Of a stretch of DNA of 64,000 bases, positions 8,886 through 17,783 are shown piece after piece. The first letter of the stretch is position 1. Each line of letters opens with the position of its first letter. Both the position numbers and the translations under genes were made by a program. Below the pieces are notes generated by a model. That model was not told where the DNA came from and did no database searches. It worked only from the letters and a program-made list of their open reading frames with translations. Source of the DNA: Pelagihabitans sp963760375 (GTDB lineage Bacteria; Bacteroidota; Bacteroidia; Flavobacteriales; Flavobacteriaceae); contig CAVXCS010000002.1 of the NCBI GenBank assembly GCA_963760375.1, positions 152,064 to 216,063 on the forward strand, written 5' to 3'.

Positions 8886-9344
8886 ATGGCACTCAACAAA
8901 AATCAGGAAATAGTCAAGAACGTATTCACCGCTTTTTTGGAGGATAACGGACATCGAAAAACGCCCGAACGTTACGCCATTCTCCAGGAAATCTATGACA
9001 GCGAGGAGCATTTCGACATCGAATCGCTCTATATCAACATGAAGAATAAAAACTATAGGGTGAGCCGGGCCACGCTGTACAATACGATTGAATTGCTGTT
9101 GGAGTGCAAATTGGTACGCAAGCACCAATTCGGCAAAAATCAGGCTCAATATGAGAAGTCCTATTTCGACAGACAGCACGACCATGTGATTCTCACCGAT
9201 ACCGGAGAAGTGATGGAATTTTGCGACCCCCGTATCCAATCGATCAAAAAGACCATCGAGGAGGTGTTCGATATCAAGATCAGTAACCACTCGCTCTATT
9301 TTTATGGTACCCGCAACAAAGAAGAAGAAAAAACGCAACACTAA
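8886..9344 (+). CDS. Fur-family transcriptional regulator
   Basis: A 152-residue metal-dependent repressor if begun at ATG 8886; upstream in-frame codons at 8865 and 8868 lie at the predicted transcription start and are less likely. The N-terminal winged helix includes RKTPERYAILQEIY and the recognition region RVSRATLYNTIELL. The regulatory metal site is visible as RQHDHVIL followed by EFCDPRIQ. The structural zinc CxxC that classical Fur has just after HDH is absent (the stretch reads LTDTGEVMEF), and there is no C-terminal Cys pair. It could sense iron, peroxide or zinc; the exact sensing class is not decidable. purA starts 20 nt downstream. Confidence 0.88.
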   Translation: MALNKNQEIVKNVFTAFLEDNGHRKTPERYAILQEIYDSEEHFDIESLYINMKNKNYRVSRATLYNTIELLLECKLVRKHQFGKNQAQYEKSYFDRQHDHVILTDTGEVMEFCDPRIQSIKKTIEEVFDIKISNHSLYFYGTRNKEEEKTQH

Positions 9345-9364
9345 CCGATAAGCAGCAACTTACA

Positions 9365-10636
9365 ATGGCGGTAGATTTACTACTAGGATTACAATGGGGA
9401 GACGAAGGAAAGGGAAAAATCGTTGACGTACTGACCGATAATTACGATATCATTGCCCGATTCCAAGGGGGCCCTAACGCAGGACATACCCTGGAATTCG
9501 ATGGCATCAAACACGTGTTGCATACCATACCCTCGGGCATATTCCACAAAAACGCCATCAATATCGTTGGGAATGGGGTGGTGATCGATCCCGTGATCTT
9601 TAAAAAGGAAATCAACAATCTTCAGAAATTCAAGATCGATTTTAAGCGTACCCTCCTGATTTCCAGAAAAGCACATTTGATTCTGCCCACACATCGTTTG
9701 TTGGACGCGGCTTCCGAGGCTTCCAAGGGTAAGGCGAAGATCGGGTCGACCTTAAAAGGAATAGGGCCAACGTACATGGACAAAACCGGACGAAACGGCA
9801 TGCGGGTCGGTGATCTGGAACTCGATCATTGGCAGGATAAATACCGGGCATTGGCAGATAAGCACGAATCGATGATCGGCTTTTACGACGTGGACCTGCA
9901 ATACGATTTGGGCGAACTCGAGGCAGATTTCTTCAGTGCGGTCGAAGATCTTAAAAAACTCACCTTTATCGACAGTGAGGAATATCTTTACCAAGCCCAG
10001 AAAGCGGGCAAAAAAATATTGGCGGAAGGGGCACAAGGATCGATGCTCGACATCGATTTCGGCACCTATCCGTATGTGACCTCGAGCAATACCACCGCTG
10101 CAGGTGCCTGTACCGGACTTGGGGTTGCCCCAACCCAGATCGGGAAGGTTTTCGGCATCTTTAAAGCCTATGCCACAAGGGTGGGCAGTGGCCCATTCCC
10201 AACCGAACTTTTTGATGAGGATGGGGCGACCATGGGCCGTGTCGGCAATGAATTCGGGGCCACCACCGGGAGGCCACGCCGCTGCGGTTGGCTTGATCTT
10301 GTTGCCTTGAAATATGCCGTGCAGATCAATGGGGTCACCTCCCTGATGATGATGAAGGGCGATGTGCTCAGCGGGTTTAAAAAATTAAAGGTTTGTACCG
10401 CCTACAAGTACAAAGGGGAAACCATTACACACCTCCCCTTTAATATAGAACCTGAAAACGTGACCCCCGTATATACCGAAATGGATGGTTGGGCAAAAGA
10501 CCTGACCAAGATGTCATCAACTGCGGAATTTCCAAAAAACTTACAGGCTTATATCGATTTTCTTGAAAAGGAACTTCAAATTCCGATCCAGATCGTTTCG
10601 GTTGGCCCTGACCGCACGCAGACCATCCATCGATAG
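9365..10636 (+). CDS. purA: Adenylosuccinate synthetase
   Basis: A 423-residue GTP-dependent enzyme that joins IMP and aspartate in the first committed step to AMP. The GTP/IMP loop LQWGDEGKGKIVD at residues 8-20 contains the catalytic Asp, GGPNAGHTLE follows at about 37-46 with the catalytic His, and TGRPRRCGWLD near 300 is the aspartate/GTP-binding loop. Length is normal for the family. It is cotranscribed with the preceding Fur-family gene (20 nt gap), an arrangement I recall from related genomes. Confidence 0.97.
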   Translation: MAVDLLLGLQWGDEGKGKIVDVLTDNYDIIARFQGGPNAGHTLEFDGIKHVLHTIPSGIFHKNAINIVGNGVVIDPVIFKKEINNLQKFKIDFKRTLLISRKAHLILPTHRLLDAASEASKGKAKIGSTLKGIGPTYMDKTGRNGMRVGDLELDHWQDKYRALADKHESMIGFYDVDLQYDLGELEADFFSAVEDLKKLTFIDSEEYLYQAQKAGKKILAEGAQGSMLDIDFGTYPYVTSSNTTAAGACTGLGVAPTQIGKVFGIFKAYATRVGSGPFPTELFDEDGATMGRVGNEFGATTGRPRRCGWLDLVALKYAVQINGVTSLMMMKGDVLSGFKKLKVCTAYKYKGETITHLPFNIEPENVTPVYTEMDGWAKDLTKMSSTAEFPKNLQAYIDFLEKELQIPIQIVSVGPDRTQTIHR

Positions 10637-10657
10637 GGCTACTGGGAAATCGCTGCC

Positions 10658-10670
10658 TTCATTTTGCCAA
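10658..10670 (+). repeat. Short repeat TTCATTTTGCCAA, copy 1
   Basis: Located 21 nt after the purA stop. The 12-nt core TCATTTTGCCAA recurs at 10865-10876 and 14685-14696; copies 1 and 3 also share a CTGCC-type 5' flank. The three copies bracket the GH109/Gfo/isomerase cluster, so they may be regulator-binding sites. Confidence 0.45.
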
Positions 10671-10864
10671 GAATTATCCCACTTCGAAAAATTTCATGTT
10701 TTTCTTGAAATCGGCAGGCCGTTCTTCGCTAACAAGCTGAACCGTGCCTTATTTCCGTGCCGTTTTTGAGTCCTTAAAAATGCAACGGTGCATCCAAAGC
10801 GAACTTGATTCGTGTTTGCATATTTTTCCTATCTTACGGTTAAATTATAAAAACGTAATCCCCA

Positions 10865-10876
10865 TCATTTTGCCAA
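10865..10876 (+). repeat. Short repeat TCATTTTGCCAA, copy 2
   Basis: Second copy of the 12-nt core, 77 nt before the likely start of the GH109-type gene, a position suitable for an operator or activator site. Confidence 0.45.
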
Positions 10877-10952
10877 CAGCAAAGGGCTAATCGATCCCGC
10901 TGCATTGTCCTGGTTGGTTGGAGAAAGGGAATTGCACCTTAAACTTGCTGGA

Positions 10953-12350
10953 ATGAAAAATATAGACCGGAGAAACTTTATCCGAAAGACCACGCTGGCC
11001 ACCGCCGCAATCGGCATGGGACCCGTTGTCGCACAGGCTGCCAATGCCCCAATGTCACGGCCAATAACCCAACAATACATGGGCGGGTACGCCGCGCCAA
11101 AACTGGAAACGATTCGAGCCGCCTTCATTGGCGTCGGTTCTCGGGGAGGCGGTCACCTCAAATTTTTTGGCACCTTGCCCGGTACCGAAATCGTTGCTAT
11201 CAGCGACCTTTATGAAGAGAATGTTAAAAAATGGGAAAGTGTTGCCACTGAAATCGGGGCTGGTCGGCGCCATAAAAAAATAGCCCTTTACCATGGGGAT
11301 GAACAACGTTGGAAAGCCATGCTGGAAGAGGTAAAGCCAGATGTGGTCTTTATTGCCACCAATTGGAAAAACCATGCACCGATGGCGATCGAAACCATGA
11401 AAAAAGGGGCACATGCCCTCGTGGAGGTGCCCATCGCCGTTACTTTGGAAGAAATGTGGGCCATCATAGATGCCTCGGAAGAAACCCGAAAGCATTGTAT
11501 GATGATGGAAAACGTAAACTACGACCGTGACGAATTGATGTTTTTGAACATGGTACGCCAGGGGGTCATAGGGGATTTGCTACATGGGGAAGCCGCCTAT
11601 ATCCATGAATTGAGGGGGCAAATGGAGGATCAAGAGCGGGGTACGGGCTCTTGGCGAACCTATCATTATGCCCAAAGAAATGGAAATCTTTACCCTACCC
11701 ACGGGCTTGGGCCGGTGGCCCAATATATGAACCTAGCCCGAAATGAAGATAATTTCGGCAGTATCGTTTCATTTTCCACACCCGCTTTGGGCAGAAAAGC
11801 ATATGCTGAAAAAAACTATGCTCCCGATCATAAATGGAACCAGCTTCAATATAAGGGCGGAGATCTCAATACATCGATCATCAAAACGGTTTTGGGCCGT
11901 ACCATCATGGTACAATGGGATGAAACCAGTCCGAGGCCCTATACCCGACTCAACCTCATTCAAGGAACCAAAGGCATACTAGCCGGATTTCCCACCAGGG
12001 TCGCCTTGGAAGGCGGGGTGAAAGGGGTTACGGAAGACCATCATAGCTGGGTACAGGGGGAACAGTTGGCCGTGCTTTATGAAAAATACGATCATCCCCT
12101 GTATCAACGGCTCAATGAAAAAACCAAGGAAAGCGGCCATGGCGGAATGGACGGAATGATGATGTACAGAATAGTGGAATGTTTGCAGCTTGGCCAGCCA
12201 CTCGACCAGAATGTCTATGAAGGCTGTTATTGGAGCGCCGTAGCGCCCTTGAGCGAAAAATCGGTGGCCGCTGGCGGTGCACCCCAGGCATTTCCAGATT
12301 TTACACGGGGCAATTGGCAGCAAACCGATCCTTTGGGGATCATTGCCTGA
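10953..12350 (+). CDS. GH109-type NAD-dependent glycosidase (Gfo/Idh/MocA fold), Tat-exported
   Basis: A 465-residue exported protein resembling glycoside hydrolase family 109 alpha-N-acetylgalactosaminidases, which use a tightly bound NAD to oxidise C3 transiently and eliminate the aglycone. I start at ATG 10953, which gives the twin-arginine signal DRRNFIRKTTLATAAIG; the longer frame from 10905 would bury it. The Rossmann motif GVGSRG is at 60-65. Regions shared with the characterised GH109 enzyme by memory include GNLYPTHGLGPV, the YDHPLY segment, ESGHGGMDG and the C-terminal SAVAPLSEKSVA. It heads a cluster with another oxidoreductase and a TIM-barrel protein. The true sugar specificity is unknown; other substrates than GalNAc are quite possible. 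Confidence 0.82.
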   Translation: MKNIDRRNFIRKTTLATAAIGMGPVVAQAANAPMSRPITQQYMGGYAAPKLETIRAAFIGVGSRGGGHLKFFGTLPGTEIVAISDLYEENVKKWESVATEIGAGRRHKKIALYHGDEQRWKAMLEEVKPDVVFIATNWKNHAPMAIETMKKGAHALVEVPIAVTLEEMWAIIDASEETRKHCMMMENVNYDRDELMFLNMVRQGVIGDLLHGEAAYIHELRGQMEDQERGTGSWRTYHYAQRNGNLYPTHGLGPVAQYMNLARNEDNFGSIVSFSTPALGRKAYAEKNYAPDHKWNQLQYKGGDLNTSIIKTVLGRTIMVQWDETSPRPYTRLNLIQGTKGILAGFPTRVALEGGVKGVTEDHHSWVQGEQLAVLYEKYDHPLYQRLNEKTKESGHGGMDGMMMYRIVECLQLGQPLDQNVYEGCYWSAVAPLSEKSVAAGGAPQAFPDFTRGNWQQTDPLGIIA

Positions 12351-12472
12351 CCGGGGTTGAAATCAAGGTTAAAGCATTGAACCGGGAATTCAGGACCTAG
12401 GCGATGAGGTACCGTTCAGGAACATACGAGGAAAAGCAATTTAAATAATAATCCTATTCTATTCCAGCCAGC

Positions 12473-13759
12473 ATGAAACCAAAAAATCAGAACCGTAGGG
12501 AATTCGTACAAAAAAGTGGCTTGGGCCTTCTTGGCTTGACCTTATTGCCCAATCTCTACGGCAAGGCAGCCCCCAGTGACCGTCTTCGGGTTGCACATAT
12601 CGGGGTCGGGGGCATGGGCAACAACCACATGAAATGGTTTTCGGCCCTTCCGGAAGTGGAAGTGGTGGCGCTCTGCGATTTGGATGAACTTCACTTGGCC
12701 AGCAGCCTTAAGGCCATGGAAACCCTGCAGCCCGGAAAAAAGGTGGAAGGTTACAAAGATTTTCGCAGCATCCTCGACCGCAACGATATCGATGCCATTA
12801 CCTGTGCCACCCCCGATCATTGGCACGCCCAAATCGCTGCCCTCGCCTTTCAGGCCGGCAAGGATGTTTATGGCGAAAAACCACTGTCGTATGACGTTAA
12901 GGAAGGGCAGATGATGCTCCGGAACCTGGAGAAACACCAACGTATTTTTCAATTGGGGACCCAGATCCATGCCACCGATAATTACCACAGGGTCATCGAA
13001 CTGTTACAATCCGGGATGATCGGCAAAGTACATACGGTTCGGCTCTGGAAGACCGGTACCCCTCCCGATCTGGGAAACCCCAAAGTTCAGCCCGTGCCCA
13101 AAACTCTTGATTGGGATATGTGGTTGGGAACGGCGCCTTTTGTCGATTACATTCCTGAAAAATGCCATATTAACTACCGCTATTTTCTGGATTATTCCGG
13201 CGGCATCTTTGCGGATTTTTGGTGCCATATCGCCGATGTGGCTTTCTGGGCACTTCAGCCCAAAGGCCTTAAAACGGTGGTCGCTCGTGGTGAAAAGGCC
13301 GATGGCATCGCCGATACACCCAAATGGATCGAGGTCGATTATGAGTTCGAAGATCTAAAAATACACTGGACCACCGACCCTCCCAAGGTTCCTGGGGCAG
13401 CGGAACGCGGCATCGGCGCCTATTTTGAAGGAGACCAGGGCAGCCTGATCTGTGACTACGAAACCAGGTCGATCACCATCAACGGGGAAACGCTGGCCGA
13501 TATTGCGGAGGTGCCCAAGACCATCGTCAGGTCACCCGGACACCAACAGAACTTTGTAGACAGTGTCAAATCGCGCAAGCCTGCCGAATCGAACCTGCAA
13601 TATGCAAGAACGATGACCTTGCCCATGCACCTGGGCCTTATCTCATGGCGGTTGGGCAGAAAATTGGATTGGAACCCGATCAAAGAAAAATTTATCGGAG
13701 ATGCGGAAGCCAACAAAATGTTGTCCCGTAAACCGCGAAAAGCATGGAAGCTGGTATAG
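12473..13759 (+). CDS. Exported Gfo/Idh/MocA-family oxidoreductase
   Basis: A 428-residue NAD(P)-dependent sugar oxidoreductase. The N-terminus has a Tat signal (NRREFVQKSGLGLLGLTLL), followed by the dinucleotide motif GVGGMG near residue 44, CATPDHWHAQIA near 115 and the family signature GEKPLSYD near 138, where the Lys is catalytic. A CHIADVAFW segment around 257 matches the HxxD-type active-site helix. Tat export fits a protein folded around its cofactor in the cytoplasm. It lies 122 nt after the GH109-type gene and 47 nt before the TIM-barrel gene, so the three probably form one pathway. Confidence 0.88.
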   Translation: MKPKNQNRREFVQKSGLGLLGLTLLPNLYGKAAPSDRLRVAHIGVGGMGNNHMKWFSALPEVEVVALCDLDELHLASSLKAMETLQPGKKVEGYKDFRSILDRNDIDAITCATPDHWHAQIAALAFQAGKDVYGEKPLSYDVKEGQMMLRNLEKHQRIFQLGTQIHATDNYHRVIELLQSGMIGKVHTVRLWKTGTPPDLGNPKVQPVPKTLDWDMWLGTAPFVDYIPEKCHINYRYFLDYSGGIFADFWCHIADVAFWALQPKGLKTVVARGEKADGIADTPKWIEVDYEFEDLKIHWTTDPPKVPGAAERGIGAYFEGDQGSLICDYETRSITINGETLADIAEVPKTIVRSPGHQQNFVDSVKSRKPAESNLQYARTMTLPMHLGLISWRLGRKLDWNPIKEKFIGDAEANKMLSRKPRKAWKLV

Positions 13760-13806
13760 CACAAAAAGGAAACTTTAATGGGTAATTGCGCCAAAAAAAG
13801 TACACT

Positions 13807-14649
13807 ATGCAAATGAACAGAAATCACTTTATCAAGTCCCTTGCACTGGGAGCCGTGGCCGCCGGCACCGCCTCCTTCAAGGCCCTGAGCCCGATGGAAG
13901 GCCATGTTTACGAAGCAGACGGACTCACACTGGGGCTGGCTTCCTACACCCTGAGAAAATACAGTCTTGACGAAGTCCTGGAAATCATGCAGAGATTGAA
14001 CCTGAAAGACGTGGCCTTTAAGAGCTTCCACTTGCCCTATGAATCGACAGACGAAGAACTTCGTTATATCAGCGATAAGGTAAAGGCCCGTGGCATCAAC
14101 CTGTACGGTGGTGGGGTCATTTATATGAAAACGCCCGAGGAGGTCGACAAGTACTTCCACTATGCAAAGGCTGCCGGTCTAAAAATGATCATAGGGGCCC
14201 CCGATCATCAATTGTTGCCCCTTATCGAGCAAAAAGTAAAGGAAACCGACATCAAATTGGCCATACACAACCATGGTCCCGAAGATGCCATTTTTCCGTC
14301 TCCCCAAAGCGTATTTGAAAAAATTAAAACCCTTGATAACCGTATAGGGCTTTGTATCGATACAGGCCACACCTTTAGGCTCAAATTAGATCCCGCCACG
14401 GAAATTAAAAAGTACCGCGACCGCCTTTTTGACGTGCACCTCAAAGACATCGATGCACAGGAGGCCGATGGCCAAAACCTCGAAATAGGCAGGGGCAAAA
14501 TGGATATTCCGAGTATTTTAAGCGCCCTGAAGGAAATCAATTATCAGGGCGTGATAGGCATTGAATATGAGAAAGATGGCGACCATGCGATATACGGCTT
14601 GGCCGAATCGGTGGGCTATGTGCGGGGTCTTATGAAAATGGTGCCCTAA
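13807..14649 (+). CDS. Sugar phosphate isomerase/epimerase-like TIM-barrel protein
   Basis: A 280-residue protein of the xylose isomerase-like TIM-barrel superfamily (AP endonuclease family 2 fold). I start at ATG 13807 rather than the TTG at 13786. The N-terminus NRNHFIKSLALGAVAAGTAS looks like a signal peptide with a degraded twin-arginine motif (Arg-Asn). Metal-site candidates are HNHGPED near 157, IDTGHTF near 186, DVHLKDID near 217 and IGIEYEKDG near 259. In known systems such enzymes act on keto-sugar or inosose substrates beside Gfo/Idh/MocA dehydrogenases. Substrate unknown. Confidence 0.82.
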   Translation: MQMNRNHFIKSLALGAVAAGTASFKALSPMEGHVYEADGLTLGLASYTLRKYSLDEVLEIMQRLNLKDVAFKSFHLPYESTDEELRYISDKVKARGINLYGGGVIYMKTPEEVDKYFHYAKAAGLKMIIGAPDHQLLPLIEQKVKETDIKLAIHNHGPEDAIFPSPQSVFEKIKTLDNRIGLCIDTGHTFRLKLDPATEIKKYRDRLFDVHLKDIDAQEADGQNLEIGRGKMDIPSILSALKEINYQGVIGIEYEKDGDHAIYGLAESVGYVRGLMKMVP

Positions 14650-14683
14650 GTGCCAATGTCCGCCAAACACAAGAATGCTGCCC

Positions 14684-14696
14684 TTCATTTTGCCAA
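14684..14696 (+). repeat. Short repeat TTCATTTTGCCAA, copy 3
   Basis: Third copy of the repeated motif, 35 nt after the stop of the TIM-barrel gene and 67 nt before the OstA-like gene. Same orientation as the copies upstream of the cluster. Confidence 0.45.
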
Positions 14697-14734
14697 AACT
14701 ATGCCAATGGGATTAAGCCTCGCCCAAAAAATCC

Positions 14735-14742
14735 TATTTTTG
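14735..14742 (+). promoter_or_regulatory. -7 element TATTTTTG for the OstA-like gene
   Basis: Exact TAnnTTTG match ending 8 nt before the first possible TTG start codon at 14751; the transcript would have almost no leader. No convincing -33 TTG at 17-19 nt. Confidence 0.45.
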
Positions 14743-14750
14743 GGAAAAAA

Positions 14751-16502
14751 TTGAGCGATTTGCACAGGTATTTCCATTTGCTACTAATTCTTGGGTTCCT
14801 CCAGATCGCTTTTGCCCAAAAGCCCGAACCTGAGCGAAAACAGATCAACATCGTTTACGGGGCAAATTTTACCAAAGATGAGGCCCAATTTCCAGGAGCG
14901 TCCATTTTCAGCAAAGATGACCGACAGGTGCAGTTCGAGCATCAAGGTGCAGACCTATGGTGCGATATCGCCATATATTATCAGCGCGAAAACAGATTGC
15001 GGGCCATTGGAAACATCCGTCTTCAGCAAGGCGATTCGGTACAGCTGACCGGTGGAAAGATAGATTATGATGGAAATAACAAATTGGCCAAAGCCTATGA
15101 GCAGGTCATTTTAAAGAACAATGCGATGACGCTCACCACCGATACGCTTTACTTTGATCGGGAAAAACAGGAATCGTACTATCGCGATTTCGGCACCATC
15201 ATCGACTCCTCCAATACCCTGACAAGTGAGATCGGAAGGTATTTCATGGAAATCGAAAAGTATCAATTTTTGGATGACGTTCATATCCAAAACCCCGAAT
15301 ATACGGTTGATTCGGAACAGCTCGATTACTACACCAGTTCAAAGAATGCATACATGTACGGGCCCTCGACGATCACCGGGGACACCTATAAGCTTTATTG
15401 TGAACGGGGGTTTTACGATACCAAGATCGAAAGTGGCTATGGCATCAAAAACACAAGAATCGATTATAACAACCGTATCATCGAAGGCGACAGCGTGTTT
15501 TTTGACAAGGCCAGGGAGTTTGCCTCCGCTACCAACAATATTAAGGTTACCGATACCATCAACAAGGGAATCATCAGGGCACATTATGCTGAAGTATTCA
15601 AGGCAAAAGACTCTGTGTTCGCCACCAAAAGGGCCGTCTCGGTAAGCCTTGTGGAGCAAGATTCGCTGTATATGCACGGTGACACCTTGATGGTCACCGG
15701 AAAACCCGAGCATCGTATTTTGCGGGCCTTTCGGAATGCAAAATTCTATAAGACCGACCTCAGCGGCAAAAGTGATTCCATCCATTCGGAGCAGCGAACA
15801 GGGGTGACCCAGCTGATCCGGAACCCTATTTTGTGGAACGGGGAGAACCAGATGACAGGGGATAGCATCCACCTGATCTCGAATCTCAAGACCGAAAAAC
15901 TCGATTCGTTGAAAGTACTCGACAATGCCTTTATCATCTCCCAGGACACCATCGGCAAGATCGGTTTCAACCAGGCCAAAGGGAAGGATCTTTTTGGCCA
16001 ATTTGTCGACAATGAACTCAAGATCATCGATCTGGTCAAGAATACAGAGGTGATTTATTATATGTACAACGATGATGACGAACTTCTGGGCATTGACAAA
16101 ACAATTTGCAGTGCCATTCGGATCACCATGGCCAACAACGACGTGGAAGACCTTACCTTTTTTACCAATCCCGATGGGGATATCTTTCCAGAAAAGGATC
16201 TGCCCGAAAATAGCAGGATCCTCCAGGGATTTATCTGGCGGGGCGATGAACGCATATTGACCAAGGATGATATCTTCGACGAAGATGACAACCATATCGA
16301 ACTTGCGGTCATAAAAGGTATCGACAACCCCATTGATATGGATGCGGCGGAAGAGGAACGCGATAAGAATGTGACCGATCCGGTCAACAACATTCCGACC
16401 GCTGAACCCGGGCCGAATGCTTCCAAAGTCCCACCTAAGAAAGAAAGTAAAACGGGATTACGGCCGAAAGTTGAAAAGGTCAAGGCCAATAAGCTACCCT
16501 GA
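14751..16502 (+). CDS. OstA-like protein (LptA/LptD N-terminal-type beta-jellyroll)
   Basis: A 583-residue exported protein of the OstA/LptA-like family, thought to take part in lipopolysaccharide transport across the periplasm. No ATG is available at the start: TTG at 14751 or TTG at 14760 precedes the signal peptide (HRYFHLLLILGFLQIAFAQ). The body consists of repeated short strands typical of the family, such as AIYYQRENRLRAIGNIRLQQ, LTGGKIDYDGNNKLAKAYEQ and LTTDTLYFDREKQESYYRDF, giving alternating blocks of about 20-25 residues. The tail from about 520 is acidic then basic and low in complexity. The aminotransferase gene starts 2 nt downstream, so the two are translationally linked. Confidence 0.85.
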   Translation: MSDLHRYFHLLLILGFLQIAFAQKPEPERKQINIVYGANFTKDEAQFPGASIFSKDDRQVQFEHQGADLWCDIAIYYQRENRLRAIGNIRLQQGDSVQLTGGKIDYDGNNKLAKAYEQVILKNNAMTLTTDTLYFDREKQESYYRDFGTIIDSSNTLTSEIGRYFMEIEKYQFLDDVHIQNPEYTVDSEQLDYYTSSKNAYMYGPSTITGDTYKLYCERGFYDTKIESGYGIKNTRIDYNNRIIEGDSVFFDKAREFASATNNIKVTDTINKGIIRAHYAEVFKAKDSVFATKRAVSVSLVEQDSLYMHGDTLMVTGKPEHRILRAFRNAKFYKTDLSGKSDSIHSEQRTGVTQLIRNPILWNGENQMTGDSIHLISNLKTEKLDSLKVLDNAFIISQDTIGKIGFNQAKGKDLFGQFVDNELKIIDLVKNTEVIYYMYNDDDELLGIDKTICSAIRITMANNDVEDLTFFTNPDGDIFPEKDLPENSRILQGFIWRGDERILTKDDIFDEDDNHIELAVIKGIDNPIDMDAAEEERDKNVTDPVNNIPTAEPGPNASKVPPKKESKTGLRPKVEKVKANKLP

Positions 16503-16504
16503 TC

Positions 16505-17686
16505 ATGAAGGATGACTTTTTTACATACCAGGCACAGACCACCCCCCATCCCTTGGCCATGGAAATTTCACGAGCCTCGGGCAGTTACATCTATGATGTT
16601 AAAGGTAATGCCCATCTCGATTTCGTAGCTGGCGTTTCCGCCTGTGGATTGGGGCATTGCCATCCCAAGGTGGTGGCGGCCATCAATGAACAGACCGCAA
16701 AATATATGCATGTCATGGTGTATGGGGAATACATCCAACGACCAGCGGTAGCCTATGCAAAGTTGCTGGCATCCCTCCTGCCCCCTACCCTGGAAAGCAC
16801 TTATTTGGTGAATTCCGGGACAGAGGCAATCGAAGGGGCCTTAAAACTGGCCCGAAGATTCACCGGACGTACCGAAATCGTATCCGCTGAGCTGGCCTAT
16901 CACGGCAATACCATGGGTAGTTTGAGCGTCATGGGATACGAAGCCCGAAAAAGCGTTTTTAGGCCTTTGTTGCCCGATGTGCGCTTTATCAAGTTCAATG
17001 ATTTAAAAGCCATCGCACAGATCACCGAAAAAACTGCGGCAGTATTACTGGAAACCATTCAAGGGGGCGCGGGCTTTATCCTTCCCGAGAACGACTACCT
17101 GAAAAAAGTAAGGCACCGCTGTGATGAGGTCGGCGCCCTTTTGATTTTGGACGAAATACAGCCCGGTTTCGGGCGAACCGGAAAATTGTTCGCTTTTGAA
17201 CATTACCAATGCGTTCCCGATATTTTGGTGATGGGCAAGGGAATGGCCTCGGGGCTACCGGTCGGGGCCTTTACCGCTTCAAAGGAAATGATGGCGAGCC
17301 TTCAAACCAGTCCAAAATTGGGCCATATCACCACTTTTGGCGGAAATCCGGTGATTGCGGCGGCAAGTCTGGCCACCCTTAAGGAACTCACCGAATCCGA
17401 TCTGATTCCCGGAACCCTGGAAAAAGAAAAATTATTCAGAAAATCGCTCGTACATCCACTGATCAAGGAAATACGCGGAAAGGGCCTAATGTTGGCGCTC
17501 CTGATGGAAAATGCCGAAATCGCCGATTATCTGGTCCTGGAATGTGCAAAAAGGGGGTTGATCCTCTTTTGGTTGCTTTTTGAACCCAAAGCGATCAGAA
17601 TATCGCCGCCACTCACCATATCTGAAGAAGAAATTGAAAAGGGCTGTAGGCTGCTGCTACAGGCTTTATCCGACTACAAACAATAA
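16505..17686 (+). CDS. Class III PLP-dependent aminotransferase
   Basis: A 393-residue aminotransferase of the ornithine/acetylornithine group. Landmarks: VSACGLGHCHPKVV near residue 40, NSGTEAIEGALKLAR near 104, the cofactor-binding LDEIQPGFGRTGK near 217 and the PLP lysine in MGKGMASGLPVGAF near 244. The substrate is not evident; acetylornithine/succinyldiaminopimelate-type or a less specific omega-aminotransferase are options. It is distinct from the RocD-like protein at 42226-43506. It sits between the OstA-like gene (2 nt gap) and a TPR gene. Confidence 0.87.
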   Translation: MKDDFFTYQAQTTPHPLAMEISRASGSYIYDVKGNAHLDFVAGVSACGLGHCHPKVVAAINEQTAKYMHVMVYGEYIQRPAVAYAKLLASLLPPTLESTYLVNSGTEAIEGALKLARRFTGRTEIVSAELAYHGNTMGSLSVMGYEARKSVFRPLLPDVRFIKFNDLKAIAQITEKTAAVLLETIQGGAGFILPENDYLKKVRHRCDEVGALLILDEIQPGFGRTGKLFAFEHYQCVPDILVMGKGMASGLPVGAFTASKEMMASLQTSPKLGHITTFGGNPVIAAASLATLKELTESDLIPGTLEKEKLFRKSLVHPLIKEIRGKGLMLALLMENAEIADYLVLECAKRGLILFWLLFEPKAIRISPPLTISEEEIEKGCRLLLQALSDYKQ

Positions 17687-17783
17687 AGTGTTAACTAATT
17701 TGTTAATAATATAGCCTAATCCGCGAATTGTAGGTAGGATCAAAAGACTATTTTTAAAACCATAGTTTAACCAATACGTTCCT

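Larger units (their letters stand above)
10637..10952. other. Intergenic region upstream of the exported sugar cluster
   Basis: 316 nt without a credible gene; an in-frame extension of the next gene to 10905 lacks homology character. It holds two copies of TCATTTTGCCAA (10659-10670 and 10865-10876), whose third copy lies downstream of the cluster at 14685-14696. No strong terminator hairpin or exact TAnnTTTG element was found. Confidence 0.6.

Noticed and set aside
10653..14696. The TCATTTTGCCAA repeats as ends of a mobile element
   Set aside because: The copies are direct, short, without target duplications or a transposase; regulation is the simpler explanation.
15339..16295. A 318-codon minus-strand frame
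   Set aside because: It is the shadow of the OstA-like gene; composition and codon phase fit only the plus strand, and no family is recognisable.
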